14,320 nt of DNA from an uncultured Gemella sp. (lineage in GTDB: Bacteria; Bacillota; Bacilli; Staphylococcales; Gemellaceae): assembly GCA_927911745.1 (NCBI GenBank), contig CAKMQF010000063.1:1-14320 (forward strand). The letters run 5' to 3'. The notes beneath the pieces were generated by a model. That model worked only from the letters and a program-made list of their open reading frames with translations. It was not told where the DNA came from and did no database searches. Numbering within the stretch: position 1 is the stretch's first letter; each line of letters begins with the position of its first letter. Positions 6,462 to 13,548 of the stretch are shown here, one piece after another. Made by a program: the position numbers and the translations under genes.

Positions 6462-7178
6462 GTGACATCTCCTTCCTTTATACTGATACCGTCCATGACA
6501 CCCTCCGGCATGTCTCCTGGATAGGTTCTTCCCCCTGGTCGCCACCAACCATTCGCACCGTCTTCCCTACTACTTGGGATTGAGATCCCTTTTTCAGAGA
6601 CAACTTCCGGTGCTACATCCAAGCGATAAAGTGGATTGTCACCTAAGTACCCTTCGTCAAAGCCCAGTAAGGTTTCATAGAGGCGATTATCACCTTTGGC
6701 GACATCTTGAATAACATCCGCATGGTCTTTACTCAACCAAAAAACTTGTGCCATCTTTACCTCCAATAATTCCTTCTTGATAATTAGGATCTGGCTTAAA
6801 TTTTTGAAATCTAGTAGCACCATTCTCAAATTGTTGTCTATGAGCCTCAATATAGTCTGGACTATAAGTATTTTCCACACTAGGACGATCATTTTTTGGA
6901 GTTCCCAGTATTCTATCTGGTGAGTAATCTGGCTGATACTCAACCTTAGGTGCCTTTTCCGAGATTTCCAACACTCTCACGCGGTCTTCTGGACTAAGGC
7001 CGGCCTCCGCATACTGTTAATCATTCATCTCATAAATCGCTTTACCAAGATCTTCATGCGCCACAATGTTAGTTAAAACAGGATCACTATAACTCAGACT
7101 CTTCACTCGTCCCGCAGCTGTCATTTGACTACTTAAAGCACTAAAAAGCTGCTTCGTGCTGCTAGGTGAGGTCCGCTG
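6443..7178 (-). pseudogene. Toxin C-terminal fragment of unrecognised family, one stop and one frameshift
   Basis: The minus strand begins QRTSPSSTKQLFSALSSQMT directly after the stop of the DUF6985 gene and continues through a linker (IVAHEDLGKAIYEMND). It meets TAA at 7019-7017, then gives QYAEAGLSPEDRVRVLEISE and HRQQFENGATRFQKFKPD. A T6 run (complement of A6 at 6739-6744) shifts the frame at DGTSFWLSKDHADV; with T5 it is continuous. The tip has LLGFDEGYLGDNPLYRLDV, GISIPSSREDGANGWW, PGGRTYPGDMPEGVMDG and ends GDVTWNAVN. The linker is typical of secreted polymorphic toxins. I do not recognise the tip and assign no activity. It overlaps its immunity gene. Confidence 0.65.
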
Positions 7179-7191
7179 AACATAACTTCAA

Positions 7192-7674
7192 TTATAGCAA
7201 AATGTCTTGAAATCCTATTTCTGATATTTGTTCATTAATATATTTTATTCCAACACCGTTTTCAATATCCCATTCACAATCACAAATGAAGCCTGCTTCA
7301 CGTGTATTATCATCAAAATTCATCGGAATCATAATTTGTTTTACTGTCAAAAATTTAAAGATCTCACTCGGATTATCTTTAGCGTTTAATAACTTCTTAC
7401 CAAAATTAGAATCTGAATCCAGTCTATCAATTACCTCATCAATTATTGAATTATAATATCCAACAATACCATTCTCGGCTTGGGTAACACGGTTCTGAAT
7501 ATCACTGAAAAAAAATTCAAAAGCTTTGATTTGATTTTCATCGAACACCTCATCTTCATCTGCGTCAATATTTATTTCAACAGAAAATTTCTTTTTAAAA
7601 ATATTTAATTTAATACTCTTAGTCCAACCATAATTAAATGTCAATTCCCCAAAAACAGGATGTACTATCTTCAT
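7192..7674 (-). CDS. DUF6985-like immunity protein
   Basis: This intact 160-residue protein has ATG 5 bases after AAGAGGTG. It begins MKIVHPVFGELTFNYGW, has a strand-rich N-terminal half (IKLNIFKKKFSVEINIDADE) and a helical middle. It ends FICDCEWDIENGVGIKYIN and EIGFQDILL, the CxWDxExGxGIK...GxQDI signature I associate with DUF6985 proteins found beside secreted toxins. It follows the stop of a decayed LXG/HNH-like toxin by 15 bases. There is no export signal, as expected for a cytosolic immunity factor. The family assignment is from pattern only. Confidence 0.7.
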   Translation of the reverse strand: MKIVHPVFGELTFNYGWTKSIKLNIFKKKFSVEINIDADEDEVFDENQIKAFEFFFSDIQNRVTQAENGIVGYYNSIIDEVIDRLDSDSNFGKKLLNAKDNPSEIFKFLTVKQIMIPMNFDDNTREAGFICDCEWDIENGVGIKYINEQISEIGFQDILL

Positions 7675-7689
7675 TTCACACCTCTTTTT

Positions 7690-8166
7690 CTACTGTAATA
7701 ATTCCAACAACTTTTTAACTTCTGAAACACCGCCTAAGTACCCAAATTTACTATTTATGATACTCGGAACTAGTTGCATACTCGTCATGTCATTAAGTTC
7801 GTGCCACGTTAATTTATTTTCTTTTCTAAACTTAACAATTTCTCGACGAGTTTTCCCTAATTCTCTAGAAAAGTACTCATCAGCTTGTCTAAAGTTAGCA
7901 TTTCTGTCAATACCAATAATCTGAGTCAAATCCACAGCTACAATGGCAGTCTCTGAAACCATACTTCCAGCTGCACCAATAAAACCTTCCGCAAACAGGA
8001 GGGAATCTTTCAAGTCCTGTGGAATAGGCAGATTTCATGTTCCCTCAACGACATCTTCCCACCAGGAGCCAATCTCATTCGAGCAATCCTTTTTAATTCA
8101 TCAATTTTGTCGACAAATAACATACGAAAATCAGAACTATACAGAGTTCCTCCGATAAAGTTTCTA
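7690..8166 (-). pseudogene. LXG-type pre-toxin plus short HNH-like toxin tip
   Basis: It begins RNFIGGTLYSSDFRMLFVDK immediately after the DUF1851 gene and shifts frame near 8085 into SNEIGSWWEDVVEGT. It meets TGA at 8037-8035, where the paralog has CGG (GTRNLP), and continues NLPIPQDLKDSLLFAEGFIG and SETAIVAVDLTQIIGI. This is the same pre-toxin segment as at 11184. After DRNANF the rest of the pre-toxin is missing and the tip begins: EIVKFRKENKLTWHELNDM, MQLVPSIINSKFGYLGG, ending LLELLQ. WHE...MQLVP...GxLGG resembles HNH/Endonuclease VII-type toxin tips; the usual GH at the end is GY here, which could cost activity. The toxin is dead by sequence. Confidence 0.7.
7943..8052 (-). repeat. Pre-toxin repeat (VVDGTRNLP...DLTQ), diverged copy of 11083-11184
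   Basis: About 100 bases align with 11083-11184 at roughly 80 percent identity by eye. They encode VV(D/E)GT-x-NLPxPQ-xx-KD(S/T)LLFAEGFIG(A/V)AGSM. The segment lies just before the variable part of each toxin, so it can serve as shared sequence for swapping tips. Confidence 0.8.
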
Positions 8167-8706
8167 TCACATCCCAATATTTCCAACAAGCTCCGAAATA
8201 ATATAAATATGCTCTTTTATTTTTACCTTATCTATATTTTCCACAGTCTTCTGTCCACCTAAACCAAGCAATGGTACAAATCCAAAGCAATAATCATAAT
8301 CTAAGTCTCCGTATTGTTTCAATGCACTTTTATATAAATCAATTTCAAAATAATCCTTCTGAAAATCTTCATCCTTCAAGAATTTCAAGAAAAATAGAAA
8401 GTTTTCCAAAATGATTTCAAATACTCCATCTTTGTACTTTACAAGCCTTAAATATCTATTTTCTTCAAATGTTATAATATCACCGAATGCTGTCACAAAT
8501 ATTGGAACTGCTAAGTCCCCACGGAAGTATGTTGAATCCAACAAATCTCTATATTCTTCAGGATTAATAATTTTTAAATATCCTCCTAAAAAAGTTCCTA
8601 TACCTTGATTTTGCCAAATTTGAATTAATTCATCTGGTACCATAGTACGGTATTTTTCAACTACATCCTGAGGCATCGCCATAACTTTTATAAAATCATC
8701 TAACAT
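8167..8706 (-). CDS. GAD-like/DUF1851 immunity protein for the Ntox15 DNase
   Basis: The start is ATG at 8706-8704 after GAGGTGATATT. The product is 179 residues. The N-terminal half has VPDELIQIWQNQGIGTFLGG (23-42), YLKIINPEEY and YFRGDLAVPIFVTAFGDIIT, the GAD-like domain. The C-terminal half has YDYCFGFVPLLGLGGQKTVE, the DUF1851 domain. Proteins with these two domains neutralise Ntox15/Tde-type DNases, and the gene follows directly after such a toxin here, so the pair is cognate. A one-base loss upstream makes the toxin frame run into this gene without a stop. The gene's own start and ribosome site remain, so the separate immunity protein can still be made. Confidence 0.85.
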   Translation of the reverse strand: MLDDFIKVMAMPQDVVEKYRTMVPDELIQIWQNQGIGTFLGGYLKIINPEEYRDLLDSTYFRGDLAVPIFVTAFGDIITFEENRYLRLVKYKDGVFEIILENFLFFLKFLKDEDFQKDYFEIDLYKSALKQYGDLDYDYCFGFVPLLGLGGQKTVENIDKVKIKEHIYIISELVGNIGM

Positions 8707-8710
8707 AATA

Positions 8711-9507
8711 TCACCTCTGTATATATTCCAATTTAATATTGAGCCTTGTTTTATCCAAATCATCTTTAAAAGATGTTCAGTTGCTTTACGTATTTGCTGA
8801 TCCATTTCGCTTATTCTTGAACGCCATTGAGATCCTAGAAAAGAATTAATACGAGTATCTCCCATACCTGTAATTTTAGTAGCATAACCGTCGGCTATCA
8901 TATCTGAAGCATGCAAAGCAGCTTGTGTTTTTATCCAGTCCTCAGCAATGCGCTTAGCTTCTGAACGAGAATTCCCTTGTAGCAACATCTCATTGTATTT
9001 ATCTGCTAGAGCATTTTCTCTGGCAGCTTTTTGAACAGCTTTAGCTTTCGATGAACGTCCGTTTTTGATGTATTCTTTCCTATTTTTAAAATACTCTTTT
9101 ACAGTTAATTTGTTTAAACCTTCTTCTTGTCCTTTCAATTGACGAATAAACTCGGCTTCATCATGTTTCGGATTACGTTTAAATACTACGTTAATCTCCT
9201 CAATTCTTTGAATCTCTTTAGTTGATTGTAATAAATCTTCTCCCCTGTTTGCTACTTCTCCAGAACCACCTACTCCTCGCACTACATCATCCGTATGTTT
9301 ACTAAAGAACTGTCTAACCTCACACAGAGTCTTACTCTCAACGCTGAAGGCAGGCACTGAGCCCATACCACCCACAAAGGCAAGTGCCTCTTTACGAATG
9401 CCAACTGGGATTCGGGTATCTAATATTTTCTCGCCAAATTTCCCAATAACATTATTGCTCTTTGCTAAGACATTGTCAACCTTTGAACCCCATTTTTCTA
9501 GAGTTAA
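8711..9507 (-). pseudogene. Ntox15-type DNase toxin fragment, frameshifted into its immunity gene
   Basis: The open frame starts after TAG (9510-9508) with LTLEKWGSKVDNVL, the end of an LXG-type pre-toxin, with no start codon or secretion domain of its own. The toxin domain has EAEFIRQLKGQEEGLNKLTV, YIKNGRSSKAKAVQ and TQAALHASDMIADG, with the HxxD motif (HASD) of Ntox15/Tde1 DNases. ITGMGDTRINSFLGSQWRSR follows. With one more A in the AAA at the HLLK codons (near 8750), the frame would end KDDLDKTRLNIKLEYIQR and TGA at 8713-8711, inside the ribosome site of the immunity gene. As it stands the frame is continuous with that gene. From GTG at 9375 the fused frame has 402 codons. Confidence 0.82.
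9474..9498 (-). repeat. 25-bp exact repeat at a cassette border (also 10613-10637)
   Basis: This 25-bp sequence, encoding EKWGSKVD, is the same in two toxins whose sequence differs on both sides. Here it lies about 10 codons from the end of the previous immunity gene, so it marks where this cassette joined the array. Confidence 0.9.
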
Positions 9508-9516
9508 CTACTAATG

Positions 9517-9970
9517 CTAGTTCAATGCTGTTTTTAAAACAGATTCCAAGAAGTCGTCTAGAGTACTATACTTGTTAACTAGATCTCCTGAAGGTAAATC
9601 TAACTCCTTATATACTCTATCAAAAGTATCATAGACATACCAACTCATACCACTCTCACCTAAAAAAGAAATAGCTGTTGTTACTAGATTCCTCATGCCA
9701 AATAATATTCATTTCAAATATATCATAGACATCTTCATCTATAATATCTGGGTTTGTTTTTTGAGAAATACCATACAAAATGAAACCATTAAAATCAATT
9801 CCATTTACTTGAGAAAGAAATCTTTTATAATCTTCCATTACTTCATCATTCGGCCAAACGTTATGTTTCTTCATAAGAGCTGAAAAAACAGTATTTGGAA
9901 CTCCACTATTAACAGAATTTCCGTACTTTTCTTCAACTTCTGAAATTTTTGAAATAAAATCCATCCACAT
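9517..9970 (-). pseudogene. YrhA/SUKH-like immunity gene with one frameshift
   Basis: It begins with ATG at 9970 after AGAGGAGATAT. The first 104 codons contain SGVPNTVFSALMKKHNVWPN, EDYKRFLSQVNGIDFNGFIL and IWHEESSNNSYFF, then stop at TGA because an A6 run (9662-9667) should be A5. Restored, it continues LGESGMSWYVYDTFDRVYKE, LDLPSGDLVNKYSTLDDFLE and ends at TAG 9519-9517, about 150 residues in all. The YKxFL..NG...GIxLYGI and GESGxSWYVYD patterns fit YrhA-family proteins of the SMI1/KNR4 (SUKH) group, a common class of immunity proteins. It sits 19 bases after the HNH toxin. The truncated product lacks the C-terminal third. Confidence 0.75.
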
Positions 9971-10612
9971 TTTTTATATCTCCTCTATTCTAATTTGGAT
10001 AAATATTAGCTGTAAAGAATGGCCAATCAACTAATTTAGAGTCTCCAACTTCCATACCTTTAACAATATGCCGTTGATAATTAGTTACCACTTTATGATA
10101 AGGATCATTCTTTATTAAGACAAGATTCTCAAAACTATTTGTTCCACTATCATCTAATGGTAACTGATGATGAACTTGGTAACCTTTAGTAACTAAACCA
10201 TCTGCTAATTTTTGTATATCGGACTCACTGATTCCCAACTCTCGTAATTTATCATTATCTTTGGAAATATCCTTTAAAAATTCTTTTCGAACAGTTAAGT
10301 CAAATTCTCTTCTTAATTTTTGATATTCTTCTCTAGCTCTTTTAGCATACTCGATTTCTTTCAAGGAAATAATGGGTATCTCATCATTTTCTCCACGTAG
10401 AGTCCAAGAAAATCCTCCTCTGGAGCTCGAAAGTTTTGAATAAACATCCCGAGCTTTATCCTTAAAATACTAAATGACCTCACCGACTGTTGGCTGATGA
10501 CCTACTATACCTACACCAGCTAAAACTTCGCTTCCTATTGAGAAAGGAAGCTCTTTCTTCAGTAGATTTTTGGTGAAACGCTTGATGACATCATCGCCAT
10601 TCGCAAGAATCC

Positions 10613-10637
10613 TGTCAACCTTTGAACCCCATTTTTC
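10613..10637 (-). repeat. 25-bp exact repeat inside the pre-toxin (also 9474-9498)
   Basis: Second copy of the sequence encoding EKWGSKVD. In this toxin it lies well inside the pre-toxin region, which shows what the shorter copy at 9474-9498 has lost upstream. Confidence 0.9.
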
Positions 10638-10859
10638 GACATTTGCGAGAATTCTTGCTTTGGTACTGTTTTTGGCTAAGCTAATCATCTCAGCTGCCTT
10701 GGCTCCTAGTTTCGTACCCTTCGCCATCTTACCTACAGCTGCTGGACCGACAAAAAGACTCGCAATCTCAAAGGTCAAGCCTCCTGCATCATAGGCATCC
10801 ATATGGGTGACCTTATCCCAGAGGGCTTTTCCGGTCTCTTGAGCACGATAAGCTGCCTT

Positions 10860-10928
10860 ATCCGCATAGCTGGCATTGGGATCCTGGCCACGCTGAGCCG
10901 CTCCTGGATCCGTCAGAGCAGTGTAAGT
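10860..10928 (-). repeat. Pre-toxin segment duplicated at 3541-3609
   Basis: It codes TYTALTDPGAAQRGQDPNAS followed by YAD in its native setting, where the frame goes on to KAAYRAQETG. The copy at 3541-3609 differs by one base and is attached to the recombinase. Confidence 0.88.
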
Positions 10929-11082
10929 TCCTACTCATAACTCCGCAAGGCTAGACAGGTTATCTACCGTTCCTTGTAAGTCCCGCTTCCCACTCTGGAG
11001 TTCGACCACTTGTCAGGCGATTGACGCCATAAATACTGGTAATACCAATAAGCTGTGTCAAATCTACAGCTCCGATGGCAGT

Positions 11083-11184
11083 CTGTGAAATCATACTTCC
11101 AGCTACACCAATAAAACCTTCCGCAAATAGGAGTGTATCTTTCATCCCTTGAGGAAGTGGTAGATTCCGTGTTCCATCAACGAC
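11083..11184 (-). repeat. Pre-toxin repeat (VVDGTRNLP...), related to 7943-8052
   Basis: It is the better preserved copy of the shared pre-toxin segment, with CGG where the other has TGA. It starts exactly at the cassette border behind the SUKH gene, as expected of a recombination join. Confidence 0.8.
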
Positions 11185-11191
11185 CTATTCA

Positions 11192-11646
11192 CTAATTTTC
11201 TACCATACTTAAAAACTCACTAAATGAGTTTGCCAAAAAATAAGCATTCACATCATCAGTAGATGATTCAAATTCATATGTATCATCATAGTAATAAATT
11301 CCCCTATTTTCTTCATTACTAAGCCAGAACACTATGAAGCCATGTTGAATAGTGTCCCCAATAATGATTGAATTTGGGAATAAATCATCCCGATACTCAC
11401 TAGTCCACTGTTCGATATCTGCATTTTTTATATTCGTTTCAACACCGAACATTACATCAATATTAATTTCTTCACTAATTTGAGAAATTCTTACTAAATT
11501 TTTATATTTATAAGCTGTATTTCTACCACCATTTTCTTGTAATAAAAATCTTTTATAATCTTCTGGTAAAACTACTTCAAATTTATTTTCTAATATTGAA
11601 ATCGCTTCTTCATTGGCAATCCAAACCTATCAAGCTTCATTGTCAT
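11192..11646 (-). pseudogene. SUKH (SMI1/KNR4) immunity gene with an early frameshift
   Basis: ATG at 11646 follows the WHH toxin stop by 2 bases and gives MTMKLDR. One G appears to be missing near 11627 (AGG where AGGG would keep frame). In the next frame come VWIANEEAISILENKFEVVL, PEDYKRFLLQENGGRNTAYK and, from an internal ATG at 11452, 86 codons with FPNSIIIGDTIQHGFIVFWL, GIYYYDDTYEF and LANSFSEFLSMVEN. LPEDYKxFLLxxNGG is the SUKH signature, and the D-T-x-x-G-F-I-x-F-W strand and SFSEFL end fit the family. Native length is about 151 residues. The frameshift removes nearly the whole reading frame from the native start. Confidence 0.75.
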
Positions 11647-11648
11647 TT

Positions 11649-11843
11649 TTATTTATTTCCTTTCATAATTGATATACCACCTCGATGAGTTATAGCCCTA
11701 TCAACCGCTTGCAACGTTATTCCATCTTGGTGATGATGCCAAGTATTACCAATACCTGCATCTCCTACCTTAGCTCCGCAATATCTACATAAAATCCCAT
11801 TAGCCTTTCTCCGTGTTTACATACGGCTCGTAAACACTAGCTT
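11649..11843 (-). pseudogene. WHH-type nuclease toxin tip, last 55-60 codons
   Basis: It reads SVYEPYVNTEK, shifts frame near 11807 (one G too many), then gives ANGILCRYCGAKVGDAG, NTWHHHQDGITLQAVDRAIT and HRGGISIMKGNK with TAA at 11651-11649. W-H-H followed by Q, a helix and a terminal H-x-GG-I-S is the WHH family of HNH/Endonuclease VII-fold DNases, which are common toxin tips. The C-x2-C pair before it fits a structural zinc site. It starts directly after the YezG-like gene with no pre-toxin part. The ribosome site for the SUKH gene (GGAAAT) lies in its last codons. Confidence 0.75.
11813..11837. repeat. 8-bp perfect inverted repeat with 9-base spacer
   Basis: GTGTTTAC and GTAAACAC flank nine bases. 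It lies inside the WHH toxin fragment, codes VYEPYVNTEK there and has no T run. Chance is the most likely explanation; an operator or hairpin role is not supported by context. Confidence 0.3.
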
Positions 11844-12290
11844 TTATGTGATTAATTTCGATTTTTCTTCCTGTATCCAAGCTTCAAAAACATCTGATAC
11901 TGATAAATCTTCATTTTTTTCATACATTGCATCGTATATGTAATTGCTTTTAAGACTATTATTTTTCACATCATATACCAATCTTATTTCAGTAGGTACC
12001 TCTTTAGAGTTCTCTTTAAAGAGTACTTCTATCTTTTCCGCATCCTCTATTCCATATTCTAATAGCGAGAATTGGATATCATCTGAATCATTAATTTTTT
12101 CTGACAAATACTCATTTACATCACTTTTCTCAGAAATGAATCCACCAATTTTATAAAAAACATCAAAAGAAACTAAACCATCCTCTAAAACTACATATAT
12201 ATAAACTATCTCTGCTTTATTTTCTACATACTCGAGTGATAAAGAAATCATATCAGATTGAATTTCCATTAATTGATCTTCAAATATCAT
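11844..12290 (-). CDS. YezG/DUF600-like immunity protein
   Basis: This intact 148-residue acidic protein starts at an ATG that directly follows the toxin stop (TAAATG), with GGAGGG 8 bases upstream inside the toxin tail. Features are IVYIYVVLEDGLVSFDVFYK near 29-48, then VPTEIRLVYDVKNNSLKSNY near 98-117, and DVFEAWIQEEK at the end. The layout of an aromatic beta strand pair followed by a 'T-x-(L/I)-x-x-x-x-D' strand resembles YezG/DUF600, the immunity protein of the YeeF DNase in Bacillus. The preceding toxin tail also looks like a nonspecific nuclease. Both calls come from pattern only. Confidence 0.65.
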   Translation of the reverse strand: MIFEDQLMEIQSDMISLSLEYVENKAEIVYIYVVLEDGLVSFDVFYKIGGFISEKSDVNEYLSEKINDSDDIQFSLLEYGIEDAEKIEVLFKENSKEVPTEIRLVYDVKNNSLKSNYIYDAMYEKNEDLSVSDVFEAWIQEEKSKLIT

Positions 12291-12518
12291 TTACTTCCCT
12301 CCACTAATATTTTTTATACGATGTGTATAAGTTTGTCCATCAATTGTATAATTTATCCTAAATGTCTTCGGTCGTGCAGAATTCTCTACATACTCAATTT
12401 TGACGTGAACTTCAACTTTCTTATTCGCTTTAATTGCTTCTGACCTGTCTCATTCGAGCGATCCTTCAGCCAGGCTTAGATGGGTTGATGATGTGCCAGA
12501 ATTCCTTATATGCTAAGC
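12291..12518 (-). pseudogene. Pre-toxin relic joined to the last ~50 codons of a nuclease-type toxin
   Basis: The 3' part is open: RSEAIKANKKVEVHVKIEY, ENSARPKTFRINYTIDGQTY and THRIKNISGGK, ending TAA at 12293-12291. The V-x-V-x-I-x-Y...S-x-RP-x-x-F-x-x-x-Y-x-I-x-G pattern is the tail I associate with DNA/RNA non-specific endonuclease toxins, though the catalytic part is missing. Upstream, in another frame, is LKDRSNETG (12449-12470), the same pre-toxin motif as at 8074-8091. Between this and the Imm22 stop there are about 45 unexplained bases. Two events are implied: insertion at the pre-toxin motif, and internal deletion of the toxin. Confidence 0.6.
12449..12466 (-). repeat. 18-bp pre-toxin motif shared with 8074-8091
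   Basis: CTCATTCGAGCRATCCTT occurs at both places with one A/G difference and codes KD(R/C)SNE on the minus strand, just before the GSWWEDVVDGT region of the pre-toxin. It is a short marker of cassette borders. Confidence 0.7.
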
Positions 12519-12890
12519 TTAGTAATCGTATTCTGCAATACCAATAAACTCTAATGTCCCAGAACCATTGTTACTTACTTTTAATCCTTCTTTAGAATAA
12601 TCAAAATCATAAATCAAAACAATTGTATTATAGGTTGATGATATTTTAGGAAACTTCATAATAATCTCTTCATCGTATGAGAAACCTTCAAGCAAAACAT
12701 CAATATTATTTTCAGAAACATCAACCCAATCTTTTTCAACTAAATCTCTATCGTAGTACGACAAATGAAAGTCTGTCTCAAATTCTGAAGAAACGCTATT
12801 CCCATCCTCTTTATATGTAATTTTGAAGTATTCTTGAAATTCTTCTTGACTGGCAAAATTACCGAGCCATAACGATACTTTTTGTTTCAT
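12519..12890 (-). CDS. Imm22-like immunity protein
   Basis: I place the start at ATG 12890-12888 because AGAAGG lies 8 bases upstream. An in-frame ATG at 12932 has no ribosome site and would add 14 residues read from toxin-tail DNA. The product is 123 residues: MKQKVSLWLGNFASQEEFQE, then YFKITYKEDGN, SEFETDFHLSYYDRDL, VDVLLEGFSYDEEII-type helix (NIDVLLEGFSYDEEIIMKF) and YNTIVLIYDFDYSKEGLKVS. VSLWLGNF at the N-terminus, SEFExDF and a GFSYxxxI segment are the Imm22 (PF14112) pattern. It is intact. Its cognate toxin has almost vanished. Confidence 0.78.
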   Translation of the reverse strand: MKQKVSLWLGNFASQEEFQEYFKITYKEDGNSVSSEFETDFHLSYYDRDLVEKDWVDVSENNIDVLLEGFSYDEEIIMKFPKISSTYNTIVLIYDFDYSKEGLKVSNNGSGTLEFIGIAEYDY

Positions 12891-12892
12891 TT

Positions 12893-12955
12893 TTAATACC
12901 TTCTCAATCCTTCTAGTAAATTTAAAATCCATTTTTCATTCTTCGACTTGCCCAT
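12893..12955 (-). other. Possible 20-codon toxin tail before Imm22
   Basis: One frame gives MGKSKNEKWILNLLEGLRRY and a TAA that overlaps the ribosome site spacer of the Imm22 gene. A stop placed there is how other toxins in this array end, so it may be the last trace of the toxin. It is too short to assign. Confidence 0.25.
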
Positions 12956-12983
12956 TCATTTAAGAGGAATCAATATCTATTCT

Positions 12984-13381
12984 TCAATCTCCAAATTCAT
13001 TTTCTTCGTCATCCAAGACTACTTCCCCTGAACTTTTCCATTCTTCTTTTGTGATTTCACCACTTTGATACATGAAGTTCTTATTCAATTCAACTAAAAT
13101 ATCATCAAAGTCATCAAAACAATCGATTATCCCCCTAATTCCAGTTAATAAATTATAGAAAGCAATAGTGTAATCTGAATTCTCTGAAGAGGAAATTGTA
13201 GTAATGTCTATCTTGTTAAACAATCTTAATCCTTCATAAAAACGATCTTCATATTTTCTAGAAAGATATTTATAGTATTGTCTATATCTCTGATGCTTTC
13301 TTCTCTAAGTAGCACACCTTTATTATTCTCATTAAGAATAGTCAATCGTTTCATTACATCTTTTAATTCTGAACTAATCAT
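12984..13381 (-). pseudogene. Putative immunity gene of unknown family, frameshifted
   Basis: ATG at 13381 follows GGGAGGAG and overlaps the toxin stop as ATGA. The first part reads MISSELKDVMKRLTILNENN, LLREESIRDIDNTINIFLE, then NMKIVFMKD and a stop. If the AAAA near 13270 had one more A, the frame would continue KYEDRFYEGLRLFNKIDITT, then TIAFYNLLTGIRGIIDCFDD and an acidic tail ending ENEFGD. The native product would be about 132 residues, helical and strongly acidic, as immunity proteins for basic nuclease toxins often are. I do not recognise the family. The coupling to the toxin tip is the evidence for its role. Confidence 0.6.
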
Positions 13382-13548
13382 TTTAATCTCCTCCCAGAAG
13401 CTAAATTAAATTTTTTACTATTAGAAGTTCCATCAGGATTAAGAACATCCTTTACTTTGCCTCTTTTATTGAATACCTCAAAATGATCTTTATGCCGACC
13501 ATCTAAGTGCAACTTATCTCCTTTTTTTAAAATATCATCTAAACCACA
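13378..13548 (-). pseudogene. Colicin-E3-like ribonuclease toxin tip, last 55 codons
   Basis: The open stretch reads GLDDILKKGDKLHLDGRHKD, HFEVFNKRGKVKDVLNPDGT and SNSKKFNLASGRRLK, then TGA overlapping the next ATG. A basic tip with (W/L)D-x2-H-x(3,4)-E, a following 'VF-x-K-x-G' strand and 'xPDG' resembles the colicin E3-type cytotoxic domain, which cleaves 16S rRNA. In E3 the D, H and E are catalytic with H-x3-E spacing; here it is H-x4-E, so the match is loose. Its start overlaps the last codons of the SUFU gene, and no pre-toxin or start codon is present. The label is tentative. Confidence 0.5.

Larger units (their letters stand above)
9990..11184 (-). pseudogene. LXG-type pre-toxin plus HNH-type nuclease tip, broken
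   Basis: This is the longest toxin relic. It begins without a start codon at VVDGTRNLPLPQGMKDTLLF, 7 bases after the SUKH stop. It continues FAEGFIGVAGSMISQTAIG and LTSGRTPEW, shifts frame near 10970 (one G too many) into KRDLQGTVDNLSSLAEL, meets TGA at 10937-10935, then gives GTYTALTDPGAAQRGQDPNA, YRAQETGKALWDKVTHMDA and a hydrophobic glycine-rich stretch (IASLFVGPAAVGKM). TAG at 10472-10470 follows, and the same frame resumes with YFKDKARDVYSKL. The tip has KGYQVHHQLPLDDSGTNSFE and NLVLIKNDPYHKVVTNYQ, an HNH-type nuclease motif (HH...N...H), and ends at TAG 9992-9990. The N-terminal LXG domain needed for type VII secretion is absent. Confidence 0.78.

Noticed and set aside
6462..6548. N-terminal extension of the immunity gene at 6084-6461
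   Set aside because: Those codons are the toxin fragment in the wrong frame; the ATG at 6461 has its own ribosome site and aligns with the paralogs.
6768..6943. First ~58 codons of the frame ending at 6443 (MSISQITHQ...)
   Set aside because: This is the out-of-frame reading of the toxin linker; the true toxin frame there is QYAEAGLSPEDRV...FQKFKPD.
11944..12156. Plus-strand open frame of 70 codons
   Set aside because: It is the complement of the YezG-like gene; serine/phenylalanine-rich sequence is typical of an antisense shadow.
12893..12932. Imm22 start at 12932
   Set aside because: There is no ribosome site and the added residues do not fit the family, while the internal ATG at 12890 has AGAAGG at good spacing.
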